Below the pieces are notes generated by a model that was not told where the DNA came from, did not search any database, and was given only the letters and a program-made list of their open reading frames with translations. DNA of 64,000 nucleotides from Methylobacterium soli (lineage in GTDB: Bacteria > Pseudomonadota > Alphaproteobacteria > Rhizobiales > Beijerinckiaceae), in assembly GCF_008806385.1 (NCBI RefSeq), contig NZ_VZZK01000001.1:310001-374000 (forward strand), written 5' to 3'. Positions 9,553-20,303 of this stretch are shown here, in pieces; positions within the stretch are counted from its first letter, which is position 1; each line of letters starts with the position of its first letter. A program made the position numbers and the translations under genes.

Positions 9553-10989
9553 ATGTCGTCAGCCGTCGTCACGCGCTTTGCGCCCTCCCCCACCGGCTAC
9601 CTCCATATCGGTGGTGCCCGCACGGCCCTGTTCAACTGGCTCTACGCGCGCCATTTCGGCGGCCGCATGCTGCTGCGCATCGAGGATACCGACCGTGAGC
9701 GCTCCACCCAGGGCGCGATCGACGCGATTCTCGACGGAATGCGCTGGCTCGGGCTCGAATGGGACGGAGAGGTCATCTACCAATTTGCGCGGGCCGCGCG
9801 TCATCGCGAGGTCGCCGAGAGCCTCCTCGCAACGGGACACGCCTATCATTGCTACGCGACGCCGGAGGAGCTCGCCGCGATGCGCGACAGCGCCCGCGCC
9901 GAAGGGCGCCCCATGCGTTACGACGGCCGGTGGCGTGACCGGGATCCGGCCGAGGCGCCAAGCGGCGTCAAGCCGGTCATCCGGCTGCGCGCTCCCGCCG
10001 AGGGAGAGACCGTGGTGGAGGACGGTGTCCAGGGCCGGGTCACCTGGCAGAACCGCGACCTGGACGACTTGGTCCTGCTGCGCTCCGATGGCAACCCGAC
10101 CTACATGCTCGCGGTCGTCGTTGACGACCACGACATGGGCGTGACCCAGATCATCCGTGGGGATGATCACCTGACGAATGCGGCGCGGCAGAGTCAGATC
10201 TATCAGGCGCTCGGTTGGGCGGTGCCGGCCATGGCGCATATCCCGCTGATCCATGGATCCGACGGCGCGAAACTCTCCAAGCGCCACGGTGCTCTCGGCG
10301 TCGACGCCTATCGCGATCTCGGCTACCTGCCGGCAGCTCTGCGCAATTACCTGGTTCGCCTTGGCTGGAGCCACGGCGACCAGGAGGTGTTCTCGACGGA
10401 CGAGATGGTCGCGGCGTTCGACCTGAAATCGATTGGGCGCTCGCCTGCCCGCTTCGATTTCGCGAAACTCGAGAACCTGAACGGACTCTATATCCGAAAT
10501 TCGGGGGACGCAGCGCTCGTCGACGCGATCGAGACCATCGTTCCGGCGATCGGGCCGGATCGCGGGCTGGCCCTGCCCATCGCCACGGACCTTCGCGCGA
10601 AGCTGATTGCCGCCATGCCGGGGCTGAAGGAGCGCGCCAAGACCCTCGTCGAGCTTGTCGACAGCGCCTACTATCTCTACGCCGCGCGTCCGCTCGCCCT
10701 GGACGAGAAGGCCAGGAGCCTTCTCGGTGACGAGGCGCGGACGCGCCTTGGGGCCATCGTGCCGGTGCTCGACACGCTTCCGGAATGGTCGGCGGCGGCG
10801 ACCGAGGCTGCGGTGCGGCAATTTGCGGAGGGAGCCGGATTAAAACTCGGCCAAGTTGCTCAACCTCTCCGCGCTGCACTGACCGGTCGTACAACCTCGC
10901 CACCGCTCTTCGACGTTATGGACGTGCTCGGTCGAGACGAGTGCCTTGCGCGCCTGCGCGATCAGGCGCAGAGCGCTCCGGTTGTATGA
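9553..10989 (+). CDS. gltX: Glutamyl-tRNA synthetase
   Basis: Class I aminoacyl-tRNA synthetase that charges tRNA(Glu), 478 aa, full length. The HIGH-type motif is HIGG at residues 18-21 within the Rossmann catalytic domain, followed by RIEDTDRER. The KMSKS-type loop is KLSKR at 240-244. The C-terminal part is the helical anticodon-binding domain. The ATG at 9553 is chosen over an upstream in-frame extension because all family members start just before TRFAPSPTG. It lies upstream of gltA on the same strand with a 216-bp gap. Confidence 0.97.
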   Translation: MSSAVVTRFAPSPTGYLHIGGARTALFNWLYARHFGGRMLLRIEDTDRERSTQGAIDAILDGMRWLGLEWDGEVIYQFARAARHREVAESLLATGHAYHCYATPEELAAMRDSARAEGRPMRYDGRWRDRDPAEAPSGVKPVIRLRAPAEGETVVEDGVQGRVTWQNRDLDDLVLLRSDGNPTYMLAVVVDDHDMGVTQIIRGDDHLTNAARQSQIYQALGWAVPAMAHIPLIHGSDGAKLSKRHGALGVDAYRDLGYLPAALRNYLVRLGWSHGDQEVFSTDEMVAAFDLKSIGRSPARFDFAKLENLNGLYIRNSGDAALVDAIETIVPAIGPDRGLALPIATDLRAKLIAAMPGLKERAKTLVELVDSAYYLYAARPLALDEKARSLLGDEARTRLGAIVPVLDTLPEWSAAATEAAVRQFAEGAGLKLGQVAQPLRAALTGRTTSPPLFDVMDVLGRDECLARLRDQAQSAPVV

Positions 10990-11205
10990 CCTCGAAGCTG
11001 ATCCGGACCGAGCTCGGCCCGGATTTCGCTTGGTGTTCGGTAGCGGATGTCACCCGCCCCGTTGATGGCAGGGTGCTGATCCGCTAACCCGATGGTCCTG
11101 TGAGCAACTGCAGCAAAGCTGCCGTTCCGCCCCGGACCCGGGCCAAGGCTCACGTCGCCGCCCGGGCCGGCGCCGTCCTGTTGCTAGGAAAGGGTCCACG
11201 TCTCC

Positions 11206-12495
11206 ATGAGCGCATCCAGCACCATTACCGTGGACGACAAGCAGATCGACCTTCCGGTCAAGACTGGAACGATCGGCCCGGACGTCATCGATATCGGCAA
11301 GCTTCACGCCAAGACCGGTGTCTTCACCTTCGATCCTGGGTTCACGTCGACGGCGTCCTGCGAGTCGAAAATCACCTATATCGACGGTGACGAGGGCGTG
11401 CTGCTCTATCGCGGCTATCCCATCGAGCAACTCGCGGAGCAGGGCGACTTCCTCGAAACCTGCTACCTGATGCTCTTCGGGGAGTTGCCGACGCCTGCCC
11501 AGAAAGCGGATTTCGATTATCGCGTGACGCGCCACACGATGGTGCACGACCAGATGAACCGCTTCTTCCAGGGGTTCCGCCGCGACGCTCATCCCATGGC
11601 AGTGATGGTGGCCTGCGTCGGTGCCCTCTCGGCCTTCTATCACGACTCTACGGACATTTCCGACGAGAAGCAGCGGATGATCGCCTCGCTGCGCATGATC
11701 GCCAAGATGCCGACGCTCGCCGCGATGGCTTATAAATATTCGATCGGCCAGCCATTCGTTTACCCGAAAAACGAACTGGATTATACATCTAATTTCCTCC
11801 GGATGTGCTTTGCTGTTCCGTGCGAAGACTATCAGGTAAACCCAATCTTTGCACGCGCGCTCGATCGGATCTTCATCCTCCACGCCGACCATGAGCAGAA
11901 CGCCTCGACCTCGACGGTTCGGCTCGCCGGCTCCTCCGGTGCCAATCCGTTCGCCTGCATCGCGGCCGGCATCGCCTGCCTGTGGGGACCCGCCCATGGC
12001 GGCGCCAACGAGGCGGCGCTCAAGATGCTCATGGAGATCGGCACGCCCGACCGCGTCAAGCACTACGTCGACAAGGCCAAGGACAAGAACGATCCTTTCC
12101 GTCTGATGGGATTCGGCCACCGGGTCTACAAGAATTACGACCCGCGGGCGCGGATCATGCAGAAGACGACGCACGAGGTTTTGGGTGAACTCGGCATCAA
12201 GGACGATCCGCTCCTCGAAGTCGCGATGCAGCTGGAGCAGATCGCTCTGAAGGACGACTACTTCATCGAGAAGAAGCTCTACCCAAATATCGACTTCTAC
12301 TCAGGCATTACCCTCAAGGCGATGGGCTTCCCGACCGATATGTTCACGGTGCTCTTCGCGCTCGCCCGCACCGTCGGCTGGATCGCCCAGTGGGCCGAGA
12401 TGATCGAGGATCCATCTCAGAAAATCGGCCGTCCGCGTCAGCTCTATATCGGACCCGACAAGCGGGAATATGTGCCGATCGGCCAGCGCGGCTGA
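11206..12495 (+). CDS. gltA: Citrate synthase
   Basis: Condenses oxaloacetate and acetyl-CoA to citrate in the TCA cycle. At 429 aa it is the type II hexameric kind. Catalytic residues are visible: His264 in [10 protein letters not shown], His305 in GFGHRVYKN and Asp363 in [16 protein letters not shown] is also present. A stretch around 11727-11857 uses A/T-ending codons (AAA, TAT, ACA, TCT, AAT) unlike the rest of the gene. The hairpin at 12506-12538 lies between this gene and the convergent lpxB. Confidence 0.98.
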   Translation: MSASSTITVDDKQIDLPVKTGTIGPDVIDIGKLHAKTGVFTFDPGFTSTASCESKITYIDGDEGVLLYRGYPIEQLAEQGDFLETCYLMLFGELPTPAQKADFDYRVTRHTMVHDQMNRFFQGFRRDAHPMAVMVACVGALSAFYHDSTDISDEKQRMIASLRMIAKMPTLAAMAYKYSIGQPFVYPKNELDYTSNFLRMCFAVPCEDYQVNPIFARALDRIFILHADHEQNASTSTVRLAGSSGANPFACIAAGIACLWGPAHGGANEAALKMLMEIGTPDRVKHYVDKAKDKNDPFRLMGFGHRVYKNYDPRARIMQKTTHEVLGELGIKDDPLLEVAMQLEQIALKDDYFIEKKLYPNIDFYSGITLKAMGFPTDMFTVLFALARTVGWIAQWAEMIEDPSQKIGRPRQLYIGPDKREYVPIGQRG

Positions 12496-12505
12496 GACTG
12501 CACGA

Positions 12506-12538
12506 TGACGAGGGGACGCTGCGCCCCCTCTCACGTCA
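12506..12538. terminator. Bidirectional hairpin between gltA and lpxB
   Basis: GAGGGG at 12510-12515 pairs with CCCCTC at 12525-12530 around a 9-nt loop, and outer TGACG/CGTCA arms extend the fold with a bulge. It sits in the 72-bp gap between two convergent genes, so it could terminate both. There is no clear T-tract on either side, so strength is uncertain. Confidence 0.45.
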
Positions 12539-12567
12539 GGATCTCGTGATCGGGAAGGCGGACGTCC

Positions 12568-13713
12568 TCACCGGACGGTGGCGAGCACGATCCGAGCGGC
12601 GCTCCGGCTCGGTTCATCGCCATCGGGCAGGCGCATCAGACCATCGATCCGCTGAAGCGAGCGAAGCTGCGCTTCCCGCGCCGGACCGCCCTCGACCAGC
12701 GGGACGAGCGCGCCTGACAGGGCCTCGGCGGTGCAATCCGCCTGGATGAATTCCGGCATCGCGTTCTCGCTGAGGATGAGGTTCGGCAGCACGATGGTCG
12801 GCACCTGGATGAGGCGCCGAGCAACCGCTTCTTCGATGCGCGAGACCTTGTAGGCCACGACCATCGGGACGCCGGCGAGTGCCAGTTCGAGGGTCACGGT
12901 CCCGGAAGCCGCGAGGGCGGCACGTGCGCGCCGAAAGGCCGCGTGCTTGGCAATCTCTCCGTGCACGATCTCCACTGGGCTCTCCCACGCTGCCGCAAGC
13001 TGCTCGATCAGCGCGCGGTGCCGCGTGACCGCCGGCAGAATGGCTTCGACCGCGCAACCTTGGGCGCGAACACGCCTCAGGGTCTCGCCGAAGACCGGCA
13101 TGAGCCGCTCGATCTCGGATCGACGGGAGCCGGGCAGGATCACGAGGGGACGCGGGCTCGCCTCGCGGAGGGCAATTTCCTCCGGATCCGGACGCAGCTC
13201 CGCCAGCCGCTCGATCAGAGGGTGGCCGACATAGGTGCAGGCTGGCCCGTTCAGGCGACGATGCGCGTCCGGCTCGAAGGGCAGAAGCGCCATGACATGA
13301 TCGATGAATGGCCGCATCCCGGCCGCACGCCAGGGCCGCCACGCCCACACGCTCGGCGAGACGTAATCGACTATAGGTATGTTCGGAGCCGCCTTCCGAA
13401 CCCGCTTGGCCACCGCGTGCGTGAAGCCCGGGCTATCGATGATCACCAGAACGTCGGGCTGGGCGGCCACGATATCGGCAACCGTCTGCCGGATGCGCCG
13501 CAGCAGCGTGCGCAAGCGCGCCAGAACGGGCAGATAGCCCATCACCGCGACGTCATCGAGCGGAAACAGGGAGGTGAACCCGTGCGCTATCATGGCCTCC
13601 CCGCCGACACCGCCGAAGTGAATCGGCGCCGGGGCCAGTTCGCGCAGGCTTCGCATCAGCTTGGCCCCGAGCTGGTCTCCCGAATCCTCACCGGCTACCA
13701 GCCAGATCTTCAC
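12568..13713 (-). CDS. lpxB: Lipid-A-disaccharide synthase
   Basis: Glycosyltransferase family 19 enzyme of 381 aa that joins UDP-2,3-diacylglucosamine and lipid X into the lipid A disaccharide at the inner membrane. The N terminus is KIWLVAGEDSGDQLGA and the family motifs IVDYVSPSVWAWRP and VILPGSRRSEI are present. The start is GTG at 13713, overlapping the lpxI stop by 4 bp (GTGA), which suggests translational coupling. It is the last gene of the lpx operon. Confidence 0.97.
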   Translation of the reverse strand: MKIWLVAGEDSGDQLGAKLMRSLRELAPAPIHFGGVGGEAMIAHGFTSLFPLDDVAVMGYLPVLARLRTLLRRIRQTVADIVAAQPDVLVIIDSPGFTHAVAKRVRKAAPNIPIVDYVSPSVWAWRPWRAAGMRPFIDHVMALLPFEPDAHRRLNGPACTYVGHPLIERLAELRPDPEEIALREASPRPLVILPGSRRSEIERLMPVFGETLRRVRAQGCAVEAILPAVTRHRALIEQLAAAWESPVEIVHGEIAKHAAFRRARAALAASGTVTLELALAGVPMVVAYKVSRIEEAVARRLIQVPTIVLPNLILSENAMPEFIQADCTAEALSGALVPLVEGGPAREAQLRSLQRIDGLMRLPDGDEPSRSAARIVLATVR

Positions 13714-14588
13714 GCATGCGCTCCCAATCCGACGAGGAACAGCCCGTGGCGATCCGCAGCGGCGACCGTCTCAGCCCGGTCGATCACTAGCGTGTGTGCC
13801 GCCTGGATCGCGAGACCGACACAACCAGCGCCCGCGGCCGCCTGGATCGTCCGCGGCCCGATCGTCGGGAGATCAATGCGGAGATCCTGCCCGACCTTGG
13901 CGATCTTCACGAGGACCATCCCGGGCAGTGGACGTCCGTATCCGAAGGGCTTCCGGGCGATCGAGCGTGCTCGAGCCAGCATCCGGTCGGTCCCCTCGGG
14001 GCCCTCGACGGCGACGATGCGATCGGCTGCGACAACGGCCGCCTGACCGACATCAAAGGGCGAGAGTGCGGATAGGAGGGCTCGTCCCGTTGCAATCGAT
14101 GCCAGCGCCGCCGCATCCGGCTCGTGGCGGCCGAGGCGGCCCTCCGGGCTCAGCAGATCGGGCGCGACCTCGTGAATACCCAGAACGCTGTGGCCATTCT
14201 CCTCGAGGAGCGCGAGCACAGCACGGAGCAGCCTGTCATCACCGCCGCCCGCGATCGCCCGAAGAGCCTCGCGATTCCGCACGGCAGCAGCCGCGTTGAA
14301 GATGGCAGCCGGGCTCGGCCGGGTCACACCCCCGGCGGGCACGATGGCCGCCGGTCCCCATTCCTGAAGAATCCGCAGGGTGCCGGCAACATCGAGTAGA
14401 TCGACGACCGCGTCCGAGCGCGCGCGCAGCGGCCGGTCCGTGAATCCCCTCACGCCAAGAACCTTGAAGGTATGTCCCGATCGTTCCAGGGACGCAGCCA
14501 CCAGTTCCGGCAACCGACCGGCACCTGCCACCAGCACGAGGGTTCGTTCGGGCTCGATGGGTGTGGCCGGTCGCGACGATGCTGGCAC
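13710..14588 (-). CDS. lpxI: UDP-2,3-diacylglucosamine diphosphatase LpxI
   Basis: DUF1009 family, 292 aa. It hydrolyses UDP-2,3-diacylglucosamine to lipid X, the step done by LpxH in gammaproteobacteria. Recognised from the N-terminal VLVAGAGRLPELVA motif, the GVTRPSPAAIF region and the C-terminal KIAKVGQDLRIDLPTIG motif with the following TI-x-AAAGAGC. Its position between lpxA and lpxB is the standard alphaproteobacterial arrangement. The likely start is GTG at 14588, 8 nt after the lpxA stop. No other in-frame start is nearby. Confidence 0.95.
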   Translation of the reverse strand: MPASSRPATPIEPERTLVLVAGAGRLPELVAASLERSGHTFKVLGVRGFTDRPLRARSDAVVDLLDVAGTLRILQEWGPAAIVPAGGVTRPSPAAIFNAAAAVRNREALRAIAGGGDDRLLRAVLALLEENGHSVLGIHEVAPDLLSPEGRLGRHEPDAAALASIATGRALLSALSPFDVGQAAVVAADRIVAVEGPEGTDRMLARARSIARKPFGYGRPLPGMVLVKIAKVGQDLRIDLPTIGPRTIQAAAGAGCVGLAIQAAHTLVIDRAETVAAADRHGLFLVGLGAHA

Positions 14589-14596
14589 GGCGGCGC

Positions 14597-15409
14597 TCAG
14601 GCCGCGCTCGCCGGGGTCTCGCGCGGCGTGCAGATCGAGCGTTTGCCGCCCGCGCGGATGAAGTCGAGGATCTCCGTCACGGCCGGATGCTTCTGGAACT
14701 CGGCGGCAACGTCCTCGACCCGCTCCATCAAGGTGCCTTCCGGCGCGAAGAGTGCCCGATAGGCACGCCGCAAAGCGTGGATGTCCTCACGGGCAAAGCC
14801 GCGCCGCTGGAGGCCGATGATGTTGAGACCCGACAGGTAGGCGCGATTGCCGAGGACCATGCCGTAGGGAATGCAATCATTCTCCAGGCCCGACAGACCA
14901 CCGACAAAGGCGTGCGCGCCGACCCGCGCGAACTGGATGACGGCGGCGCCGCCGCCGAGAATGGCATAATCGCCAACGCTGCAATGGCCGGCCAGCATGA
15001 CATTGTTCGAGAAGATGACGCCGTGTCCGACATGGCAATCATGGCCCACATGGGCGTTCGCCAGGAAGGTGCACCTGTCACCCACCACCGTCTCAAGGCC
15101 GCCGCCGGCAGTTCCGGGGTTCATGGTGACCCCTTCCCGGATCAGGCACTCGGCACCGATGCTCAGCGTCGAGGGCTCCCCGCAATACTTCAGATCCTGA
15201 GGCGGATGCCCAATCGACGCGAACGGAAAGATGCGCGTACGCGGCCCGATGCGCGTGTCGCCGGCCACGACCACATGGCTCACGAGCTCGCAGCCCTCGC
15301 CGAGGTTGACGCTCGAGCCGACATGACAGAACGGCCCGATGCGCACGCCATCCCCGATCGTGGCACCGTCCTCGATCACGGCACTCGGGTGGATCATCCC
15401 CGCGCTCAC
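14597..15409 (-). CDS. lpxA: UDP-N-acetylglucosamine acyltransferase
   Basis: First enzyme of lipid A synthesis, 270 aa. It transfers 3-hydroxyacyl from ACP to UDP-GlcNAc. The N-terminal half is a left-handed beta helix of hexapeptide repeats ([14 protein letters not shown] and similar) with the catalytic-region histidines in [13 protein letters not shown]. The C-terminal helical domain follows. GTG at 15409 overlaps the fabZ stop by 4 bp (GTGA). An alternative ATG at 15397 would shorten it by four residues. Confidence 0.97.
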   Translation of the reverse strand: MSAGMIHPSAVIEDGATIGDGVRIGPFCHVGSSVNLGEGCELVSHVVVAGDTRIGPRTRIFPFASIGHPPQDLKYCGEPSTLSIGAECLIREGVTMNPGTAGGGLETVVGDRCTFLANAHVGHDCHVGHGVIFSNNVMLAGHCSVGDYAILGGGAAVIQFARVGAHAFVGGLSGLENDCIPYGMVLGNRAYLSGLNIIGLQRRGFAREDIHALRRAYRALFAPEGTLMERVEDVAAEFQKHPAVTEILDFIRAGGKRSICTPRETPASAA

Positions 15410-15870
15410 TCGGTCACCAGCATCGCACCGATTTCGGCCTCAGCCACCAGCGTGTCGCCGACGCGAGCCTCGCCACGGAACCACCACATGGTCCGCCTCT
15501 GGTTGAGCTTCTTCATGTGGTACTGGACCGTGTCTCCGGGAACGACCGGCTTGCGAAACTTGCATTTGTCGATCGTCATGAAGAAGACCTGCTTCGTGCG
15601 CAGCTCGTCCGTCATGATATGGCGGCAACAGATGGCTCCGGCGGTCTGCGCCATGCCCTCGATCAGCAGCACACCGGGGAATACGGGCAGATCCGGGAAA
15701 TGCCCGGTGAATTGCGGTTCGTTGATGGTGACGTTCTTGATGCCGATGCAGCTCTCGTCGCGATCGATATCGATGATCCGATCGATCATCAGGAAGGGAT
15801 AGCGGTGGGGAAGAAGCTCAAGGACCTTCTGTATGTCGGCCGAGCCGAGCTCACGCGCCATCTCACTCAT
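15406..15870 (-). CDS. fabZ: 3-hydroxyacyl-ACP dehydratase FabZ
   Basis: Hotdog-fold dehydratase of fatty acid synthesis, 154 aa from the ATG at 15870 (a GTG at 15882 is also possible). [13 protein letters not shown] at the N terminus and the active-site His in FTGHFP with the downstream Glu in LLIEGMAQ are clear. It lies within the lpx cluster between lpxD and lpxA, the usual bacterial location, where it competes with LpxA for 3-hydroxyacyl-ACP. Its stop overlaps the lpxA start. Confidence 0.96.
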   Translation of the reverse strand: MSEMARELGSADIQKVLELLPHRYPFLMIDRIIDIDRDESCIGIKNVTINEPQFTGHFPDLPVFPGVLLIEGMAQTAGAICCRHIMTDELRTKQVFFMTIDKCKFRKPVVPGDTVQYHMKKLNQRRTMWWFRGEARVGDTLVAEAEIGAMLVTE

Positions 15871-16180
15871 CGATTCCCGCACCTTTTCAATCCGCTGCCT
15901 CGGCTCGCTCGCCGGCCGCTGCTTGCTTCATCATCCGGCTGATCCGTCCTCTTCGACAGAAAAATGGGCGGAAGCAAGCCCTCCTGGATCGGCCAAGGCG
16001 GCAGTTCTCAATTCGGTGCCCGAACGTCCCAGACCTTGCTGACGAGATTTGCGGCCGTGATCGGGATGGATTTGGGGCGTGACGGCTTCAGCAGCTCGGC
16101 TGCTGGATCACTGCAATGCGAGTCTTGCGTGGCACAAGGCCAGGAGCCCCACCTCTTTTGGTGAGCCATCGACCCGCAAA
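15871..16180. other. 310-bp gap inside the lpx operon
   Basis: The gap between lpxD and fabZ is unusually long for an operon whose other junctions are overlapping or a few bases apart. It contains a small hairpin (CAGCAGC 16089-16095, GCTGCTG 16099-16105, loop TCG) and short open frames without any recognisable feature. An internal promoter or regulatory leader for fabZ is possible but not shown. Confidence 0.5.
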
Positions 16181-17242
16181 TCAGTCCGCCGCCTCACCCG
16201 TTTCATTCCGGCCGGACCGTTCCGCGAGGCGCGCGAGCGTCGTCAATTCGCGGAACCACGCACGAACCGGCTTTGCTGGCGTGCCGCCCCATCGGCTGCC
16301 GGGGGGGACATCGCGATTGACGTTGGACGACCCTGCGATCTGCGAGCCCTTTCCGATGCGCAGGTGACCGACCACACCGACCTGACCGCCGAGAACCACG
16401 TAGTCCTCCAGAGTGGTCGAGCCCGAAATTCCCACACCGGAAACGATGACGCAGTGGCGTCCGACCACGACGTTATGAGCGATCTGCACCAGGTTATCGA
16501 TCTTGGTGCCCTCCCCGATCACGGTGTCCCGGCTTGCGCCCCGATCGATCGTGGTGTTCGCCCCGATCTCGACGTCGTCCTGGATGACCACGCGGCCGAT
16601 CTGCGGCACTTTCAGGTGGCTCACGCCCATGGCGAAGCCGAACCCGTCCTGCCCGATGCGAGCTCCGGGATGGACGATGACGCGATTGCCCACGAGCGCG
16701 TGGATGAGAGTGGTGCCGGCGCCGATGGAGCAATCGCGACCGATCCGCACATTCGGTCCGATCGCCGCGTTCGCGCCGATAATCGTACCGGAGCCAATCT
16801 CCGCCCCGGGACCGATCACCGCGCCCGGATCGACTTGAACCCCCTCCTCGAGCCGGGCCTGCGGATGGACATGGGCGCCCGGCGCAACCCCCTCCGTGCC
16901 GAAGAGGGCGGCTGGGCGCACCGCCTCAGGGTGCATTCGGGCAAGAAGGCCCGCATAGGCCCGGTAAGGATCCCGCGTCACGAGGGCGATCGTCTCCGCC
17001 GGGACCCGGGCGGCGAAGCGCGGCGAGATCAGGCAAGCCCCGGCTCGCGTCGCCGCGAGTGCGTCGCCGTAGCGGGCATTGTCCATATACGCGAGATCAC
17101 GCCGCCCGGCACTTTCGAGGGGTGCGGCCCCGGTGAACATCGTTGCCGGATCGGCACCGGCGGGCAGTGAAATGCCTGCAGCCTCGGCGATGTCGCCGAG
17201 GCTGAGGCTGTGATTGGTGGAGAAGAAGACGGTATCGGACAT
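16181..17242 (-). CDS. lpxD: UDP-3-O-(3-hydroxyacyl)glucosamine N-acyltransferase
   Basis: Third step of lipid A synthesis, 353 aa. The N-terminal uridine-binding domain ([19 protein letters not shown]) is followed by a left-handed beta helix of hexapeptide repeats, with the catalytic His in [10 protein letters not shown] and a C-terminal helix. The ATG at 17242 is preferred; a TTG at 17251 gives three more residues. It lies 50 bp downstream of bamA on the same strand, the standard bamA-lpxD order. Confidence 0.97.
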   Translation of the reverse strand: MSDTVFFSTNHSLSLGDIAEAAGISLPAGADPATMFTGAAPLESAGRRDLAYMDNARYGDALAATRAGACLISPRFAARVPAETIALVTRDPYRAYAGLLARMHPEAVRPAALFGTEGVAPGAHVHPQARLEEGVQVDPGAVIGPGAEIGSGTIIGANAAIGPNVRIGRDCSIGAGTTLIHALVGNRVIVHPGARIGQDGFGFAMGVSHLKVPQIGRVVIQDDVEIGANTTIDRGASRDTVIGEGTKIDNLVQIAHNVVVGRHCVIVSGVGISGSTTLEDYVVLGGQVGVVGHLRIGKGSQIAGSSNVNRDVPPGSRWGGTPAKPVRAWFRELTTLARLAERSGRNETGEAAD

Positions 17243-17292
17243 GCGGGACAACGCGCCGGCCGCTCTCCCGGCTCGGCGCGCGACCTCTTTTC

Positions 17293-19845
17293 TTAGAAGC
17301 GGGAGCCGCCGGAGAAGCGGAACGCCTGGGTCTGATCCTTGCCGACGCGGAAGTTCGTACCGGGCACGCGGACGCCTTCATCCTTGGTGAGAGCGTAGGC
17401 GTAGTCGAAGCGGATCGGGCCGAGCGGCGAGTTCCAGAGGATCGAGGCGCCGATCGAGGAGCGGATCGTCGCGGAGTCGTGAACGTTCACGCATTCGGGT
17501 TCGACGCCGAGGGTAAAGGCATTGAAGCTGCAGGCGCCGCCCGGTGCCACGCCGTTGATGAATGAGTCGCCGTTCACGTTGAAGGTGCGCCGACCGTGAT
17601 AGCCGAACAGCGTACCGGCATCGGCAAAGACCGCGCCCTTCAGGCCGAGATCGCGCGGAATTCCCCAGATCGGGAACTGCACCTCGACAGTACCGCCGAC
17701 ATAGGTCGAACCACCGATGGCGTTCGAACGGCTGTCGGCGATGCCGACGTCGCGGGGACCGATGCCGTTCGGCGCGAAGCCGCGAACCAGCGACGGGCCG
17801 AGGAAGAACTGGTCGGTGATGCGAAGCGGGTTGCCGTCGAGGGCCTGGACGTTACCGCCCTGGATGCGGACGAAGCCGACCACGTCCTCCCAAAGTTCCT
17901 TGTAGTAGCGGGCTTCACCCGTCACGCGGAAGAACTTGGAGTCACCGCCGAGACCCGCGACGTCCGGCTTCAGCTCGGCATAGAGGCCATTTCGCGGCGA
18001 ACCGACATTGTCGAGGGTCGAGTACGCGAGCGTCAGACCGGCCAGCGAGGTCAGGGTGTTGCCCTGCGAGCCCTTCAGCGCGATCGAAGCCTCGCCGTCA
18101 TAGGCGCAGAGCGGGTACTGGGAGAGGCCAGCGACGTTCTGCCCGTTGATCACCGTACCTGCGCCGTAAACGGACGTGTATCCCGGGATCGGCACGGAGC
18201 AGTCGTTGTACGGCTTCTTGAGCGTGTTCGGGACCTTGAGCTCGGTATTGTAGAGCGAGTACCGCATCGTGATGCCGAACTCTTCCGTGATCGGCAGACC
18301 GACGCGCAGCTGACCACCGTAAACGGTCGTCTCATAGCGCGAGTACCGGGTCAGATCGCTGTACTTGTAGAAGGCATCGAAGCCGGCAGCGAGGCGGTAA
18401 CCGAGGAAATACGGCTCCGTGAACGAGAAGTCGAAACCGCGGGAGTACTGGCCGCCGGTGCCTGCGACGCGGACGTACTGGCCGCGACCGAGGAAGTTCG
18501 ACTCGGAGACCGAGACTTCGCCGATGATGCCGTCCTGCGTCGAGTAGCCACCGGCCACCGAGAACGAACCCGTGGGCTGATCCTCGACATCGATGTTGAT
18601 CACGACACGGTCGGGCGAAGAGCCCGGCTCGTTGGAGAAGCGCACCTTCTTGAAGAAGCCGAGGCCGTTCAGGCGCCGCTCCGCGCGATCGGTCAGGACG
18701 CGGTTGTAAGCATCGCCCTCGGTCAGGTCGAGCTCGCGCCGGATGACGTAGTCACGAGTCCGGGTGTTACCGCGGATGTTGATCCGCTCGACATAGACGC
18801 GCGGGCCGTCCTCGACGACGAACCCGAGCGCCACCTGGTGGGTCGCGCGATCACGCTGGCCGGTGGGCCGCACCTGTGCGAACGGGTAGCCCTGGCGCGC
18901 CACCTGCGTGGTCACGCCGGTGAGGGTCTTCTCGACGTCCTCGGCATTGTAGACATCGCCGACGGCTGCCCGGACCTCGCCGTCCAGTCTCTGGGTGTCG
19001 AGACCGGGCAGGCGCGAATCGATGGCCACGGCCCCGACCCGGTATTGCTCGCCCTCCTCCACCGTGACGGCGATGACCCAGCCGCTCTTCTCGCCCTCGA
19101 CATAGCGCGCGTCGGCATTGACCACCCGGAAATCGGCGTAACCGTTCTTCAGGTAGAAGCGACGCACGAGGTCGAGGTCGTTCGTGATCCGATCGGGATC
19201 GTAGACGTCCGAGGTCTTGATGAAGCTCAGGAAGTTCATCTCGGAGGAGCTCATCAGATCCTTGAGCTTCGACTCCGAGTAGGCCTGATTGCCCACGAAG
19301 TTGATGGCGACGATGCCAGTCTTGTCACCTTCGTCGATGGTGTAGATCACGTCGACGCGGCCGTTCGGCAGATCGACCGTGCGATAGCTCACCTTGGCGG
19401 TCCCACGCCCGGCGCGACGGTAGATCTCGCGGATGCGCTGGAGATCGGCGTTGACGATGCCTTCGCTGAAGGAGCCGCGGGACTTGGCCTCGACCTCGGC
19501 TTCGAGCGTGGCCTTCTCGACCTTCTTGTTGCCCTCGAACACGACCCGGTTGATCAGGTTGTTCTCGCGCACGCTCACGACGGTGCGGCCGCCGGCCTGA
19601 GAGACCTTCACGTCGGAGAACATACCGCTGGCGAGGAGGTTGCGCCGAGCTTCCTCCGCCGAACCCGATGCCGTGCCCGTCACGTAGGACCGGATCGTGT
19701 CCGAATCCACGCGCTTGTTACCCTGGACGACGATCTGCTGCGCCTGCGCGGCACCGCCCAGCACGACACCGACGGCTGCGGCGGCGACTAGGACGATGGT
19801 CCGTTCCACCGACTTACGCCGGCGCTTCCCCGTCATCGAGATCAT
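17293..19845 (-). CDS. bamA: Outer membrane protein assembly factor BamA
   Basis: Essential Omp85 insertase of the BAM complex, about 850 aa. A signal peptide (positively charged KRRRKSVER, then a hydrophobic core ending AQA) is followed by five POTRA repeats (about residues 30-380). Then comes a 16-strand outer-membrane barrel that includes VRGF (strand and loop motif in [12 protein letters not shown]) and ends in a C-terminal Phe (SGGSRF). ATG at 19845 or 19836 is likely; a GTG at 19875 is possible. Downstream lies lpxD and upstream rseP. Confidence 0.97.
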   Translation of the reverse strand: MISMTGKRRRKSVERTIVLVAAAAVGVVLGGAAQAQQIVVQGNKRVDSDTIRSYVTGTASGSAEEARRNLLASGMFSDVKVSQAGGRTVVSVRENNLINRVVFEGNKKVEKATLEAEVEAKSRGSFSEGIVNADLQRIREIYRRAGRGTAKVSYRTVDLPNGRVDVIYTIDEGDKTGIVAINFVGNQAYSESKLKDLMSSSEMNFLSFIKTSDVYDPDRITNDLDLVRRFYLKNGYADFRVVNADARYVEGEKSGWVIAVTVEEGEQYRVGAVAIDSRLPGLDTQRLDGEVRAAVGDVYNAEDVEKTLTGVTTQVARQGYPFAQVRPTGQRDRATHQVALGFVVEDGPRVYVERINIRGNTRTRDYVIRRELDLTEGDAYNRVLTDRAERRLNGLGFFKKVRFSNEPGSSPDRVVINIDVEDQPTGSFSVAGGYSTQDGIIGEVSVSESNFLGRGQYVRVAGTGGQYSRGFDFSFTEPYFLGYRLAAGFDAFYKYSDLTRYSRYETTVYGGQLRVGLPITEEFGITMRYSLYNTELKVPNTLKKPYNDCSVPIPGYTSVYGAGTVINGQNVAGLSQYPLCAYDGEASIALKGSQGNTLTSLAGLTLAYSTLDNVGSPRNGLYAELKPDVAGLGGDSKFFRVTGEARYYKELWEDVVGFVRIQGGNVQALDGNPLRITDQFFLGPSLVRGFAPNGIGPRDVGIADSRSNAIGGSTYVGGTVEVQFPIWGIPRDLGLKGAVFADAGTLFGYHGRRTFNVNGDSFINGVAPGGACSFNAFTLGVEPECVNVHDSATIRSSIGASILWNSPLGPIRFDYAYALTKDEGVRVPGTNFRVGKDQTQAFRFSGGSRF

Positions 19846-20303
19846 GTAATCGCCCGTCTGTTTTATTGTCGGCACGGGTTCGCACCCGTAGGAAGGCGGC
19901 CGTTAACCGACCGTCCTGCCTCTGGTCCCAGCCCAGCTTCTAGCGGGATTCCCCTCGGAAGCAAACGCTCCGAGGGGGCCGCGCCTGGGGATTTTGGAGG
20001 GACGTGGCCTTCGCGCCACTTAACGCTGTCGCGGATATCTGGAGGATCGCCAAACAGGGTGAATATCCCGTAAAGGTCGGCAGCTATGGGCCTTTTCAGA
20101 ACGGGTCTAACCTGCGTTCAGTTCTCGTTATCCCTGATCGCCGCGATCCCGTTGCCCCGCTCGACCGTCCGCACCGCGATCATGGTGAGATTGCGGCAAG
20201 GCTCCGCCGGAAGGGCAATCCGCCTCGGCAGGGAAAGTATTCCGCGCGGGCAGCATGCATCCAGCTCGGGCGGCCGGCAGGCTCCGGTCCCGGGCTACGG
20301 CCC
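19846..20303. other. 458-bp intergenic region between rseP and bamA
   Basis: No gene is supported here. It contains a strong hairpin at 19951-19977 and probably the bamA promoter. Short frames on both strands have no domain and poor start signals. Confidence 0.6.
19951..19977 (-). terminator. Hairpin downstream of rseP
   Basis: CCCCTCGGA at 19951-19959 pairs perfectly with TCCGAGGGG at 19969-19977 around the loop AGCAAACGC. It lies between rseP and bamA, 327 bp after the rseP stop. There is no long T-tract, so it could be a terminator, a processing site or part of the bamA leader. Confidence 0.45.

Noticed and set aside
17596..19791. 731-codon plus-strand open frame
   Set aside because: It lies entirely antisense to bamA, which has full domain support. 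Composition (VAD/RD-rich) is typical of a complementary-frame artefact.
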